Source: JADLHS01 sp044225555
GTDB taxonomy: Bacteria > Verrucomicrobiota > Verrucomicrobiia > Limisphaerales > JADLHS01
Direction of reading: 5' to 3'
NCBI GenBank assembly: GCA_044225555.1
Contig: JBGAIM010000002.1
Span: forward strand, 434,001 to 498,000
DNA: 64,000 bases
The position numbers and the translations under genes are program-made. Positions within the stretch are counted from its first letter, which is position 1, and each line of letters begins with the position of its first letter. Of the stretch, positions 44,011 to 52,739 are shown one piece after another. The notes beneath the pieces were generated by a model that had not been told where the DNA came from, did no database searches, and worked only from the letters and a program-made list of their open reading frames with translations.

Positions 44011-45264
44011 ATGAGCACGCGCGCGATAGAATTCCGGCGTCGCCAACCACCCTTGGGGTTGCTGATGGTGCTGCTGTTCCTGAACCTGCCAACCCTGGGC
44101 TTCGCCCAATTCACTTGGACGACCAATGAGGACACCATCACCATCACGGGCTACACCGGCTCTGGTGGCAACGTGACGATTCCCAGCGTCATTACTGGTC
44201 TGCCGGTCACGGCAATCGGGGCGAACGCGTTCTGGGGGCGGACGAATGTGACTGATGTCACCCTTCCCAACAGCATTACCCTTGTTGCCTATGGTGGGTT
44301 CTCTTATTGCGGGAACTTGACCAACGTGAACCTCGGCGCAGGTGTCCTCGAGATTCAGACTCATGCATTCGGCTCGTGCTCCAATCTGACGAGCATTGCG
44401 ATCCCTGCCAGCACAATCAGCATCGATTTGAATGCGTTCGAAAGCAGTACTCGCCTGTCTGAAATCAACGTTGCCACGCTGAACAGTGATTACAGCAGCT
44501 TGGACGGCGTGTTGTTCGACAAAAGCCAGGCCACGCTCATCCTCTATCCCGAGGGTAAGTTCGTTCCAAATTACATCGTGCCGACTGGAGTTACTAACAT
44601 TGGCCCACGTGCGTTCTCCCTTCGCGCTAATCTGACCGGCATCACCCTCCCGGAAACCCTCACGAGTGTGGGCGATTGGGCGTTTAGAGGGTGTGGTCTG
44701 ACGCGCCTTGTGTTGCCGAATAGCCTCACCAACATCCAGGACGCGAGCTATATCTCAATCGGCGGTCCTTTCGGCGTTTTCAATTGGTGCACCAGCCTGA
44801 CCAACGTCATCTTTGGAAAAGACCTCGCCTACCTCGGGACAGGTGCGTTCACCTTTTGTGAAAACCTGACCGCCGTGTTTTTCCAAGGCAACGCGCCGGC
44901 AACCGCGGGAACCAATGGGGGGCCAATACCGGGACCTTGGATTTTCCTGAACGCTCCCTTGGTGACCGTCTATTATTTGCCGGGGACTACCGGCTGGGAA
45001 CCGACCTTTAGCCAGCGTTCCACGATGCTTTGGAATCCGCAGATTCAGACCAGCGATGGTAGCTTCGGAGTGGGACCAACCGGCTTTGGGTTTAATGTCG
45101 TTGGCACGCCTGACATTCCAATCGTGATCGAGGCGGGCACTGACTTGGCGGCGCAGTCGTGGGTTCCCCAGCAAAGCTGCACACTCACGAACGGACTGAT
45201 CCATTTCAACGATGCCCAGTGGGCTAATTTTCCCAGTCGTTACTACCGCGTTCGTTCGCCGTGA
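44011..45264 (+). CDS. secreted BspA-type leucine-rich-repeat protein
   Basis: 417 aa. Signal peptide in residues 1 to about 33 (LLMVLLFLNLPTLGFAQ). Residues 40-320 are LRR_5/BspA-like repeats (VTLPNSITLVAYGGFSYCGNL, ITLPETLTSVGDWAFRGCGL, FGKDLAYLGTGAFTFCENL). The last 75 residues (FGFNVVGTPDIPIVIEAGTD to the final SRYYRVRSP) form a C-terminal beta-domain common on secreted verrucomicrobial proteins. It is probably surface-exposed and adhesive. The gene is 170 bp beyond the island end and convergent with the S41 gene. Confidence 0.9.
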   Translation: MSTRAIEFRRRQPPLGLLMVLLFLNLPTLGFAQFTWTTNEDTITITGYTGSGGNVTIPSVITGLPVTAIGANAFWGRTNVTDVTLPNSITLVAYGGFSYCGNLTNVNLGAGVLEIQTHAFGSCSNLTSIAIPASTISIDLNAFESSTRLSEINVATLNSDYSSLDGVLFDKSQATLILYPEGKFVPNYIVPTGVTNIGPRAFSLRANLTGITLPETLTSVGDWAFRGCGLTRLVLPNSLTNIQDASYISIGGPFGVFNWCTSLTNVIFGKDLAYLGTGAFTFCENLTAVFFQGNAPATAGTNGGPIPGPWIFLNAPLVTVYYLPGTTGWEPTFSQRSTMLWNPQIQTSDGSFGVGPTGFGFNVVGTPDIPIVIEAGTDLAAQSWVPQQSCTLTNGLIHFNDAQWANFPSRYYRVRSP

Positions 45265-45311
45265 AGTCTGACAAGCCTTGGGCCACGAAGTCGCGTCGAG
45301 TATTCTCACCA

Positions 45312-46280
45312 TCATCTGCCTGTCGGTGTTTGTGGCGCTCGGCCTCCTGCAGCGAACTCGGCGGCGACTACGGCTTGGTCCGTCTCACGACCGCCAGTCC
45401 TTTGAGCAAATCCACCGCGCGGGCGAGGGCTGGATCGCGAATGACGGGTTAGATTCGTGCGCGTGATCGTGGCGTAAGGGTCATTCTGATAAGCGCGTTC
45501 CGCTTCGGGCGTGACCGTGACTTCAATGTCGGGCCTCACGCCCTTGGAAGAAATCGCGGTGCCGTCGCCAAGTTTGACCGGGGAAGTAGCGATGCGCAGG
45601 CGTTGCCCGTTCTTGAGCGGGAAGTCTTGGGCCATCATGGCGGCCCCGCGCGTGGTGCTGCCGAGGATCAAAGCGGTCCCTGTTTCCCGCAGTACGGCGG
45701 CGAGCGCTTCCGCCGCTCCGGTGGTTTCCGAATTCACCAGCACAGCCACGGGCCAGTGGAGCGCGTTCGCTTTCTCAACCGACTTGACGGGACCGTTACC
45801 CCAATCGAGCAATGGCCGCTCCGTCGCCACGAATAAATCCGCCGCCGCCGCCGCCGCCGCGTAATCGTCGCCGCCCGCAAAACGGAGATCCAGAATCAAG
45901 CCGGTCAATTTTTTGGAAGCGCCAAGGCTCGCGCATTGCTGGTTGATCTCCTCCGGGAGCGACGTGGAAACGCGATTGACCCGCAGCCACGCAATATGGT
46001 CGTCGAGCACCGAAGCCTTGGCGATGGCTGGCGCGTTGGTTTGCACGGCCGGGTCGTCGTTGCCCAGCAAGCGCACCTTTCCGCGCAGAGCGGTGAGCAA
46101 ACCCTCGACGGCGGCACGGTCTAACGTCGCCTCGGTGGTGTCGGCCAGATGGGTGCGAATCAACTCCCGGACTTCATTGAAGTCGGGTGGATTCTCCGGG
46201 GCGGATTGCGCTGCCGAGGGAAGTGCGGCGAGGCTTGCCCACAAGGGCAACAGGCAAAGGCGGGGCAGCGCGGTTCTCAT
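45312..46280 (-). CDS. S41-family peptidase-like protein with C-terminal frameshift
   Basis: 322 aa as read from ATG 46280, which opens a signal peptide (LPRLCLLPLWASLAALPSAAQS). The S41/CtpA-like core is visible: GLILDLRFAGGDDYAAA and VAVLVNSETTGAAEALAAVL, then TRGAAMMAQDFPL and GVRPDIEVT. The usual catalytic Ser of the SAS motif appears replaced (TTGAAE). Near 45445 the sense frame seems to shift: a neighbouring frame encodes IRDPALARAVDLLKGLAVVR and ends at 45368, while the present frame turns Arg-rich. It lies 17 bp behind the sensor gene, likely the last of a four-gene operon. Confidence 0.75.
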   Translation of the reverse strand: MRTALPRLCLLPLWASLAALPSAAQSAPENPPDFNEVRELIRTHLADTTEATLDRAAVEGLLTALRGKVRLLGNDDPAVQTNAPAIAKASVLDDHIAWLRVNRVSTSLPEEINQQCASLGASKKLTGLILDLRFAGGDDYAAAAAAADLFVATERPLLDWGNGPVKSVEKANALHWPVAVLVNSETTGAAEALAAVLRETGTALILGSTTRGAAMMAQDFPLKNGQRLRIATSPVKLGDGTAISSKGVRPDIEVTVTPEAERAYQNDPYATITRTNLTRHSRSSPRPRGGFAQRTGGRETDQAVVAAEFAAGGRAPQTPTGR

Positions 46281-46297
46281 GTTCGGCGCGTAGGGGG

Positions 46298-47062
46298 TTA
46301 GGGCGTCGGCGTTATCTCGGCGAGAAAATTCGATTTGCATTCCGGGCAGACGCCGTGTGTGAGAGCCGCGCTGGAATGAGTGGTGATATATTTGTCAATC
46401 TGCTCCCAGTAACCGCTGTCGTTGCGGACCTTTTTGCACCAGGCGCAGAGTGGCAGCAGGCCGGACAAGGTTTCAACCTGAGTCGTGAGTTGGGCCGTCT
46501 TGCGCAAGGTGGCGAGGGCATCGGCGCATTCTCCAAGCAGCAGGGACAACAAACTGAATGCCACCTCATGTTTAGGCGCCGCCTCCCGGTGCAACAGGCC
46601 GCAAAACATGCCCACCGCCTGACTCGACAGTGACAAGGCGTGCAACAGGCCGGGTTCGGATTGTTCGCTGCCGCCCACGCCGAAGACCACCGGCCCGCCG
46701 CGGCGCAACGCCAGCGCGAATCGTCCCGCCTTGATCTGGTTGTCCACGGTTCGTTGCAGAAGCGCGCATTCGCCTTCCGGGGAGGCCAGCGTGAGCACGA
46801 AGCTCATGTCCTGCGGATTGACCAGCCAGAAGCCCATCGTGCGGAAGAGGTTCAACCCCGTGACGTACCGGTGACTGACCCCAAGAATGCCGACACCGCT
46901 GTCCTGCTGGTGCAGGTCGTGCCGAAAATGTTCGAGCGCAGAGAACAGGGCGAGCAACTCCCGGCGTGAATCCAGTTCGCTCAGTTTGCCCAAGCCGGTC
47001 CGGAGAAAATCCGGATAGACGGAATCAAAGGCGTCGCCCGGGGCTGTTCGTTCCGCGTTCAT
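46298..47062 (-). CDS. signalling protein with C-terminal CAWCKK motif
   Basis: 254 aa. A sensory-like N-terminal region (about 1-190) lacks recognisable transmembrane segments. The C-terminus LLPLCAWCKKVRNDSGYWEQ and the following HGVCPECKSNF is a well-known tail of bacterial GAF/PAS and diguanylate-related signalling proteins, where the paired Cys suggest metal or redox binding. The ATGA overlap with the HDOD gene indicates joint function. Confidence 0.8.
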   Translation of the reverse strand: MNAERTAPGDAFDSVYPDFLRTGLGKLSELDSRRELLALFSALEHFRHDLHQQDSGVGILGVSHRYVTGLNLFRTMGFWLVNPQDMSFVLTLASPEGECALLQRTVDNQIKAGRFALALRRGGPVVFGVGGSEQSEPGLLHALSLSSQAVGMFCGLLHREAAPKHEVAFSLLSLLLGECADALATLRKTAQLTTQVETLSGLLPLCAWCKKVRNDSGYWEQIDKYITTHSSAALTHGVCPECKSNFLAEITPTP

Positions 47063-47913
47063 TTGCCAAGAAACATTTCCTGCACAGCTTCGAACTGTTC
47101 GTCAATGCCGCTCACGACCGATTCGATCACGCCCGGAGTCAATCCCAACGTGGCCCAGGCCTGGGGATTGAGCGGCGGGACGAAGCGTTCGCCGGAGCTG
47201 CCCATGCGCATGGCGTTTACCAGATGGTCCGCCACGTGAATCACAGCGGCCTCGACCCGGGCCGCTTCACAACCGGTCGGCTGATGGTGATGGGCCACGG
47301 TCAGCACCAGTGTGGGCGGATATTTCCAGCTGCGCAACAACGCCTCGGCAATGTTCTGATGGTCGTAACCCAGCACGCGCGCCTCGGCCTCGCGCAACAG
47401 GATGCGCTCCTTCCGGTACAGCTCGAACACACTCATCGCCACCTTGGGGGATTCCAGATAGAGCACGAGGCGTCCCATGTCGTGCAGCAGGCCGGCCACA
47501 AACAAACGGTCAGCTTTGGGCAACCGCCGTTCGAGGGCAATCAGCCGCGCACCGATGCCACAGGCCAGGCTGTGTTTCCAAAAAGACTGCATGTCCACAA
47601 CGTCACCCGACACGCCGGAGAAACGTTCGATGACGCTGGAGGCGGTCAACAAATCCTGCACCTGTTGGATGCCGATGAGGCTGATCGCCTCGGTGACGGT
47701 GCTCAACCGGGTGGAGAAGCCGCAGTACGCGCTGTTGGCAAACCGCAACAGGCGCGAGGTGAGATCGAGGTCCTTCTCAATCGTGTCGCCCACGGTGCTG
47801 AGACTGCATTGCGGGGAAGCGAGCGCGGCCTCGATTTCCTGCAACAACGGGCCGTAGGAACCCAGGCTTGGAGGGGTGGCCTGCACCAACTCCTCGATGG
47901 TCGGCGTGGTCAT
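47059..47913 (-). CDS. HDOD-domain signalling protein
   Basis: 284 aa. The HDOD domain spans about residues 15-210: LTSRLLRFANSAYCGFSTRL, ISLIGIQQVQDLL, FWKHSLACGIGARL, GLLHDMGRLVLYL. HDOD proteins relay regulatory signals (motility, stress, c-di-GMP-related) without known catalysis. It overlaps the sensor gene downstream by 4 bp and lies 3 bp after the small gene upstream, so it is in the middle of an operon. Confidence 0.92.
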   Translation of the reverse strand: MTTPTIEELVQATPPSLGSYGPLLQEIEAALASPQCSLSTVGDTIEKDLDLTSRLLRFANSAYCGFSTRLSTVTEAISLIGIQQVQDLLTASSVIERFSGVSGDVVDMQSFWKHSLACGIGARLIALERRLPKADRLFVAGLLHDMGRLVLYLESPKVAMSVFELYRKERILLREAEARVLGYDHQNIAEALLRSWKYPPTLVLTVAHHHQPTGCEAARVEAAVIHVADHLVNAMRMGSSGERFVPPLNPQAWATLGLTPGVIESVVSGIDEQFEAVQEMFLGK

Positions 47914-47916
47914 GGG

Positions 47917-48252
47917 TTACTTCGCTCCTCCCCGGCTTGCGCGTCGGCGCAGCATGAGTTTGAAAATCTCGGCAAACACCGGGTCGGCTTCGTCCACCTT
48001 CCAGAACGTGGCCTTCAGTTCCTCCGTCCACTTCGCGAGCACTTCGGGCGGCAGTTTGGTCAGTTGATCGGTGTCCTGACCGGCGGCGACCGCCTGCACC
48101 TCTATCTCGGTGACGCCCCAAGCCTGAAGGATATTGATCTGCCGGGCGGTCAACGTGCAGCCCGAAGGCATGAGCAGCATGTTATCGATATTCCGCACGT
48201 CGCTGCTGACAACCATTCCCTCTTGCAGCAATTCCGTCTTGATTCTTGGCAT
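47917..48252 (-). CDS. small protein with DUF3391-like N-terminus
   Basis: 111 aa from ATG 48252. The N-terminus (TELLQEGMVVSSDVRNIDNM, then LMPSGCTLTARQINILQAWGV) resembles the short module found in front of HD-GYP/HDOD signalling domains. The C-terminal half is helical and basic at the end. First gene of the operon with HDOD, sensor and S41 genes. Confidence 0.72.
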   Translation of the reverse strand: MPRIKTELLQEGMVVSSDVRNIDNMLLMPSGCTLTARQINILQAWGVTEIEVQAVAAGQDTDQLTKLPPEVLAKWTEELKATFWKVDEADPVFAEIFKLMLRRRASRGGAK

Positions 48253-48384
48253 GATTTCTTTGGTTGGGAACCCTGAACCGCTGTTGAGCTTAGAAAGCGG
48301 GTCGCCCAGGCGCAAACAATTTTCCGCCGCCTGAGGCGTCGTGGTCCATTGACCTGGTCTGACCGGCACGCGCGGTCACGGAGG

Positions 48385-49821
48385 TTAGGGGACTTCGGCG
48401 GACGCGGCGTCGTCGGTCGGCAAAGGGGCCGGACCGAAGAGGCCGCCGAATATGGCGCGGTAAGCCTCGGCCTGAATGAGCGGCGGCGCGGCTTCCCCGG
48501 CCAACTGCTCGATGCGCGCCTGGAGCAGCTTGACCTGCTCCGGTTGCTGGCCGGCGAGATTCGTCAGTTCGTTGGGATCGTTGGCGAGGTTGAACAACTC
48601 GACTTTCGAGGGCAACAGGCTTCTCCACACCAGCTTCCAGTCGCCTTGGCGGACGGCACCGCGGAACGGTTCAATGTTATAGACCACCTCGGCGCGGCCC
48701 GAGGTTTTGCCTTCGGCCATGGCGGGCCACACATCCGCGCCGTCGAGCGGCTTGCACTTGGCGGTAGAAGCGCCGGCCAGCCTAGCCAGCGTCGGAAACA
48801 TATCCACGACGTGAATGACCTCGTTGACGATGCTGCCGGGTTTGAGGTGGCCGGGCCAGTTCGCCAGGGCGGGGACGCGGGTGCCGCCTTCGTAGAGCTG
48901 ACCCTTGCCGCCTTTGAGCGGGCCGTTGTCGCACGGCAGCTTTGAAACCTGGCCCTCGCCGGCCATGCGCGCATCGGTGGTCCCGCCGTTGTCGCTCATG
49001 AAGATGATGAGCGTGTTGTCGCGCAGTTTCTTCTTGTCGAGTGCGCCGATGACGCGGCCGATTTCATCATCCAGGCAGGTGATCATTCCTGCGTAGGCCC
49101 GCCGTGCCGGGTCGGCGAGGTTTTGGTACCGGTCCAGATATTCCTTCGGCGCCTGATACGGAGAGTGGGGGGCGGTGAACGCGAGATACAGGAACAACGG
49201 TTTCCCGGCGTCATGCTGTTCGATGAGTTTCACCGCATCGTTGCCGAGCAACTGCGTGACATAACCCTTCTCCTTCACGGTTTTGTTGTTGCGTTGCCAG
49301 TCCACCACGTCGTGGGAAGCGTGGGTGAAGTAATCAATCTCCCCAATGACCGCGCCGTAGTGGTAATCGAAGCCGCGTTGCCGCGGCCAATATTTCTGGT
49401 CGGCGTGGCCGAGATGCCATTTGCCCACCATTATGGTTTTATAGCCGGCTTCCTTGAGCGCCTGCGGCAGCAGCCATTCATCGGTGGCGAGACCGTATGT
49501 GCCCTTCGAGGGGATGACGATGGTCTGGAGACCGTAACGAAACGGGTAGCGCCCCGTCATTAACGCCGCGCGCGTCGGCGTGCACATGGGTTGAACATAG
49601 AATTGTTCGAGCCGGGCGCCGCCGGCGGCCAGCCGGTCAATGTTTGGTGTCTTGATATCCGAGCCGTGAAAACCCACGTCCTTCCACCCGAGATCGTCGG
49701 CGACGATGTAGAGGATGTTGGGCCGGGGTTCCGCCGCCGCCGGCATCGCCTCGCTGGCGCCAATGAAGAAGGCAATGGTCGTCAATAAACTCCGGGTGGA
49801 GAAAAGAAAGGTTCGTTTCAT
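48385..49821 (-). CDS. type I sulfatase (formylglycine-dependent)
   Basis: 478 aa with a signal peptide (to about residue 30). Metal-binding DD in YIVADDLGWKDVG (42-43), formylglycine site CTPTR with Cys80, and GKWHLG and MSDNGGTTDARM typical of arylsulfatases. It hydrolyses sulfate esters in the periplasm, probably from polysaccharides or glycosaminoglycans. Maturation needs an FGE or anSME, which is not visible in the window. It is the first of four sulfatases. Confidence 0.94.
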   Translation of the reverse strand: MKRTFLFSTRSLLTTIAFFIGASEAMPAAAEPRPNILYIVADDLGWKDVGFHGSDIKTPNIDRLAAGGARLEQFYVQPMCTPTRAALMTGRYPFRYGLQTIVIPSKGTYGLATDEWLLPQALKEAGYKTIMVGKWHLGHADQKYWPRQRGFDYHYGAVIGEIDYFTHASHDVVDWQRNNKTVKEKGYVTQLLGNDAVKLIEQHDAGKPLFLYLAFTAPHSPYQAPKEYLDRYQNLADPARRAYAGMITCLDDEIGRVIGALDKKKLRDNTLIIFMSDNGGTTDARMAGEGQVSKLPCDNGPLKGGKGQLYEGGTRVPALANWPGHLKPGSIVNEVIHVVDMFPTLARLAGASTAKCKPLDGADVWPAMAEGKTSGRAEVVYNIEPFRGAVRQGDWKLVWRSLLPSKVELFNLANDPNELTNLAGQQPEQVKLLQARIEQLAGEAAPPLIQAEAYRAIFGGLFGPAPLPTDDAASAEVP

Positions 49822-49933
49822 GGGTTGCAGGGTTTCAACTTTGTAAGTCGTTTCCCCGGCATGATGTCGGTGCGGGCTTTCCGTGGCAAGAGCGGCGCAC
49901 GCGGTTACAGCAGATCCGATGTCCGGGTCTTGA

Positions 49934-50710
49934 TCAATTCATACTTTGCCGCAGGTCCACGAGCACTTGTTCGAAGCCTTGAATGCGGATCAGTCCCACG
50001 CGCGGGAACTCGAAATCGAGGATGACATAAATCGCCATCGAGATGACCAGGGCGAAGGCGAGCGCGTGAAACCAATTGCGAACCTTGCCCGCGCCCATCC
50101 CATAACCCACCAGCAGCGCCCCGGCCAGCACCAGCAACGCGAGCATGGCATAGATGATCGGCGGCGGATGCATCTGGACGCCCATGGTCCGGGTGGTGGC
50201 CATGTCAAACATCTGGTTCAGGGCGGACAGGAGCAGGCTGGTGGTGGCGGGCGAACCGGCCTCGCGGCAATCGGCGACCGCCTGCGTCCAGATGTCCATT
50301 TGCAGGGCGGACGCGCGGTCGAGGTCAGCCTTCGCGGCGGCGCGATCCGGCAGTTTGTGAAAAGCCGCGAGCCGCGCGTCCAAATATTGCCGCAGCTTTT
50401 CGCGCAAGGGCGGTTGTGCCGCCGCCGGGAGCAGATCGAGTCCCAGCCAGGCCGTGCCGATGCAATTAGCCTCTTCGACCAGTTGCATGCGCCGGGTGTC
50501 GAACCGCGCGGCGGCACCGGAGAAAGTGAACGCGATGAGCAGGCCCATGAGTCCGAAGATCGCGCCTTCCACGGCCCCGGCGCCGGCCTTGGCGCCCTCC
50601 GGATCGAGCCGGCGCCGTCGGGCGCCAAGCCGGCGGCCAATTTCCAACAGACACAGCGTGCCTGCCAATACGCCGAGGACAGAAAGAATTCCGAGCAATG
50701 CGAGGTTCAT
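49934..50710 (-). CDS. DUF4239 (bestrophin-like) membrane protein
   Basis: 258 aa, four hydrophobic segments: residues 2-22, about 47-68, and two near the C-terminus (PIIYAMLALLVLAGALLVGYG, ALAFALVISMAIYVILDFEF). The layout and the RMQLVEEANCIGTAWLGLDLL region fit the bestrophin-like DUF4239 family, possibly ion channels. A paralogue is encoded at 54213-54968. Function is not established. Confidence 0.82.
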   Translation of the reverse strand: MNLALLGILSVLGVLAGTLCLLEIGRRLGARRRRLDPEGAKAGAGAVEGAIFGLMGLLIAFTFSGAAARFDTRRMQLVEEANCIGTAWLGLDLLPAAAQPPLREKLRQYLDARLAAFHKLPDRAAAKADLDRASALQMDIWTQAVADCREAGSPATTSLLLSALNQMFDMATTRTMGVQMHPPPIIYAMLALLVLAGALLVGYGMGAGKVRNWFHALAFALVISMAIYVILDFEFPRVGLIRIQGFEQVLVDLRQSMN

Positions 50711-50889
50711 ATCCGGTGTGCGAGATCAATAGGTCGCGGCGACGGTGCTGGCGTCGTCGAATCGTTCGCGAACGATGGCCAGCCGGCGACCGTGCACCAG
50801 CCGCCGCCATGGTAAAGTGCGCCCACGCGGGGAGATTACGAATCTGTTCGCGCCGGGCAAATTGAAAAGGGGGCCGCCACCAAAGCAGC
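50711..50889. other. intergenic, no gene
   Basis: 179 bp between two minus-strand genes; open frames across it are fragments of antisense frames. No terminator hairpin with T-run is seen. Confidence 0.4.
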
Positions 50890-51510
50890 TCACGGCTTCT
50901 CTACCAAAATGGCGACGGCCACCGTGACGCGGACGGCCACCTTTTCGCCAGCCTTTCGCTGGGACAAATCAACATCTGGCCGGACGGTGAACGTCCGGGT
51001 GGAATCATCCGGCAACCGAAGGGTGACCTCGCGGCGCCGCTGGTTGATGGTCGTGACCGTGGCGGTGTACTCCTGCATCTCGGACATGACGCCACCGGGC
51101 TTATCCCCCTTGGGGGCCAAAGCAACCTCGGCAACCCCTGCATCAATCGGCGGGGTGCCGGCGCCGGCCAGCGCCAGCATCAACTCGGACTTGAGGGTGG
51201 CTTTCACCCGGTCGCCCAGGTGAATCTGATCAAAGTTGATGACCTCGGGACCGCATGGGATGACCTTTTGCCGGCCATCCTTGACGGCAATCGTCACCGT
51301 GCGGTTGGTGGTGTCAATGGCGGCGACGCTGGCGTTCAACGTGGTGGTTTCCACAATGACCCCACCGGGCACGCCCTCTTTGTAAATCGTGGTGCGCGTT
51401 GTTTCTCCGAGCGGCTGGCTGGAATGCGTGGAGGAACACGAGGTCATTGTGAGCAGCGCGACCGTGCTCAGGGCGAGTGCGAGATTGGCGGCGAGGTCGA
51501 TTTGTTTCAT
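50890..51510 (-). CDS. lipoprotein of unknown function
   Basis: 206 aa, signal peptide II with lipobox MTSC (Cys25). Mature part is beta-rich with repeated strands (ASVAAIDTTNRTVTIAVKDG, VTTINQRRREVTLRLPDD), suggesting two OB-like barrels of the DUF5666 type. It begins 4 bp after the aquaporin stop, so the two are probably co-transcribed. Confidence 0.8.
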   Translation of the reverse strand: MKQIDLAANLALALSTVALLTMTSCSSTHSSQPLGETTRTTIYKEGVPGGVIVETTTLNASVAAIDTTNRTVTIAVKDGRQKVIPCGPEVINFDQIHLGDRVKATLKSELMLALAGAGTPPIDAGVAEVALAPKGDKPGGVMSEMQEYTATVTTINQRRREVTLRLPDDSTRTFTVRPDVDLSQRKAGEKVAVRVTVAVAILVEKP

Positions 51511-51514
51511 GGTA

Positions 51515-52243
51515 TCAAGTCCCTTTGGAAGATTGCGATTCTGTCAGGCGCGGGTAAACCAGACCGGCGAGGATGGCCCCCAAAATGGGTGCGACCCAAA
51601 ACAACCAGAGTTGTTGCAAGGCCCAACCACCAACGAACAACGCCGGGCCCGTGCTGCGGGCGGGGTTGACCGAGAGATTGGTCACGGGAATGCCGATCAA
51701 ATGAATCAGCGTGAGTCCGAGGCCGATGGCGATTGGTGCGAAGCCTTGTGGGGCGCGCTTGTCGGTGGCGCCGAGAATGATGAATAGGAAGAAAAACGTG
51801 AGCACCATTTCCGCCACGAAGCACGAAAGCGGCGCGTATTTCCCCGGGGAGTGATCGCCATAGCCATTCGCGGCAAAGCCCGCGGCGGTGCTAAAGCCGG
51901 CTTGTCCGCTGGCAATGATGGAAAGAATCCACGCGCCCGCCACCGCGCCGATGAGCTGGGCCACGATGTAGGGCAGGAGTTCCCCCGCCTTGAAACGTCC
52001 GCCCACACAGAGTCCGACCGAGACGGCCGGATTGAGATGGCAACCGGAAACGTGTCCGATCGCATAGGCCATCGTCAGCACTGTCAGACCGAAGGCGAAG
52101 GCAACGCCGACCAAGCCAATACCGAGGTTGAGCGGAGTCGTGCCCTCGGTGGCAATGAACTTGGCCGCCAGCACGGCGCTGCCGCAGCCGCCGAAGACGA
52201 GCCAGAACGTGCCGAAGAATTCGGCCAGGAGTTTTCTTTGCAT
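51515..52243 (-). CDS. aqpZ: aquaporin Z-like water channel
   Basis: 242 aa from ATG 52243. Six TM helices and both NPA boxes: GCHLNPAVSVG and SVNPARSTGPAL. The second box follows the AqpZ rather than the glycerol-facilitator pattern (no Asp after NPAR). The protein starts RKLLAEFFGTFWLVFGGCGS as usual. It allows water flux across the inner membrane and may aid osmotic adaptation together with the following lipoprotein. Confidence 0.93.
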   Translation of the reverse strand: MQRKLLAEFFGTFWLVFGGCGSAVLAAKFIATEGTTPLNLGIGLVGVAFAFGLTVLTMAYAIGHVSGCHLNPAVSVGLCVGGRFKAGELLPYIVAQLIGAVAGAWILSIIASGQAGFSTAAGFAANGYGDHSPGKYAPLSCFVAEMVLTFFFLFIILGATDKRAPQGFAPIAIGLGLTLIHLIGIPVTNLSVNPARSTGPALFVGGWALQQLWLFWVAPILGAILAGLVYPRLTESQSSKGT

Positions 52244-52365
52244 AGGAGTTGATGTTAGGGAAAGGCTTAACCATCTGGGGCGGCAGGTCAATCATCCGCT
52301 TCGTCCTACTCCGCCGCGGACTGTGGGCAATCCTTCAATGGACTTCGCGGGACTCGGACCGGTGA

Positions 52366-52557
52366 TCAGCTCGTGATGACGACGTTTTTGGCCAGGGTCT
52401 TGAATCTATCTCCGTTCGCCTGGACCACGGTAATCGTGACGTGCCCGGTCTTACTGGTGTTGATGTCCCGGACGATGCCGGATTTGCCTTTGTGGACACC
52501 GCCCATCACTTGGCACTTGGCGCCGTCCTTGAGCTTGGGTGTTGACTTTGGAGTCAT
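52366..52557 (-). CDS. small KOW-motif protein
   Basis: 63 aa. KLKDGAKCQVMGGVHKGKSG contains the KOW signature (GxHKGKxG), followed by basic beta strands (GHVTITVVQANGDRFKTLAK). It resembles a shortened ribosomal L24/NusG-type RNA-binding module. It stands alone; function unknown. Confidence 0.82.
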   Translation of the reverse strand: MTPKSTPKLKDGAKCQVMGGVHKGKSGIVRDINTSKTGHVTITVVQANGDRFKTLAKNVVITS

Positions 52558-52739
52558 CGGATTCCTTGGGGCTGGTTTTTTTCAGTCCGGTTTTGAGCTG
52601 GCAACTTCGGGCTTGAGCGTTCAGCGCCCTGCCTGTTTTCTCATGGCCGAGCCCCCAAAAGGGATTGAACAGGCGAGAACAGTTAAAACAAGGATGGGCG
52701 CGTCCCAATTGCTCCGTTTGCTCCGGATAAAATCCTTGG
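52558..52739. other. intergenic, no gene
   Basis: 182 bp between minus-strand genes. No frame or repeat is supported. Confidence 0.4.
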
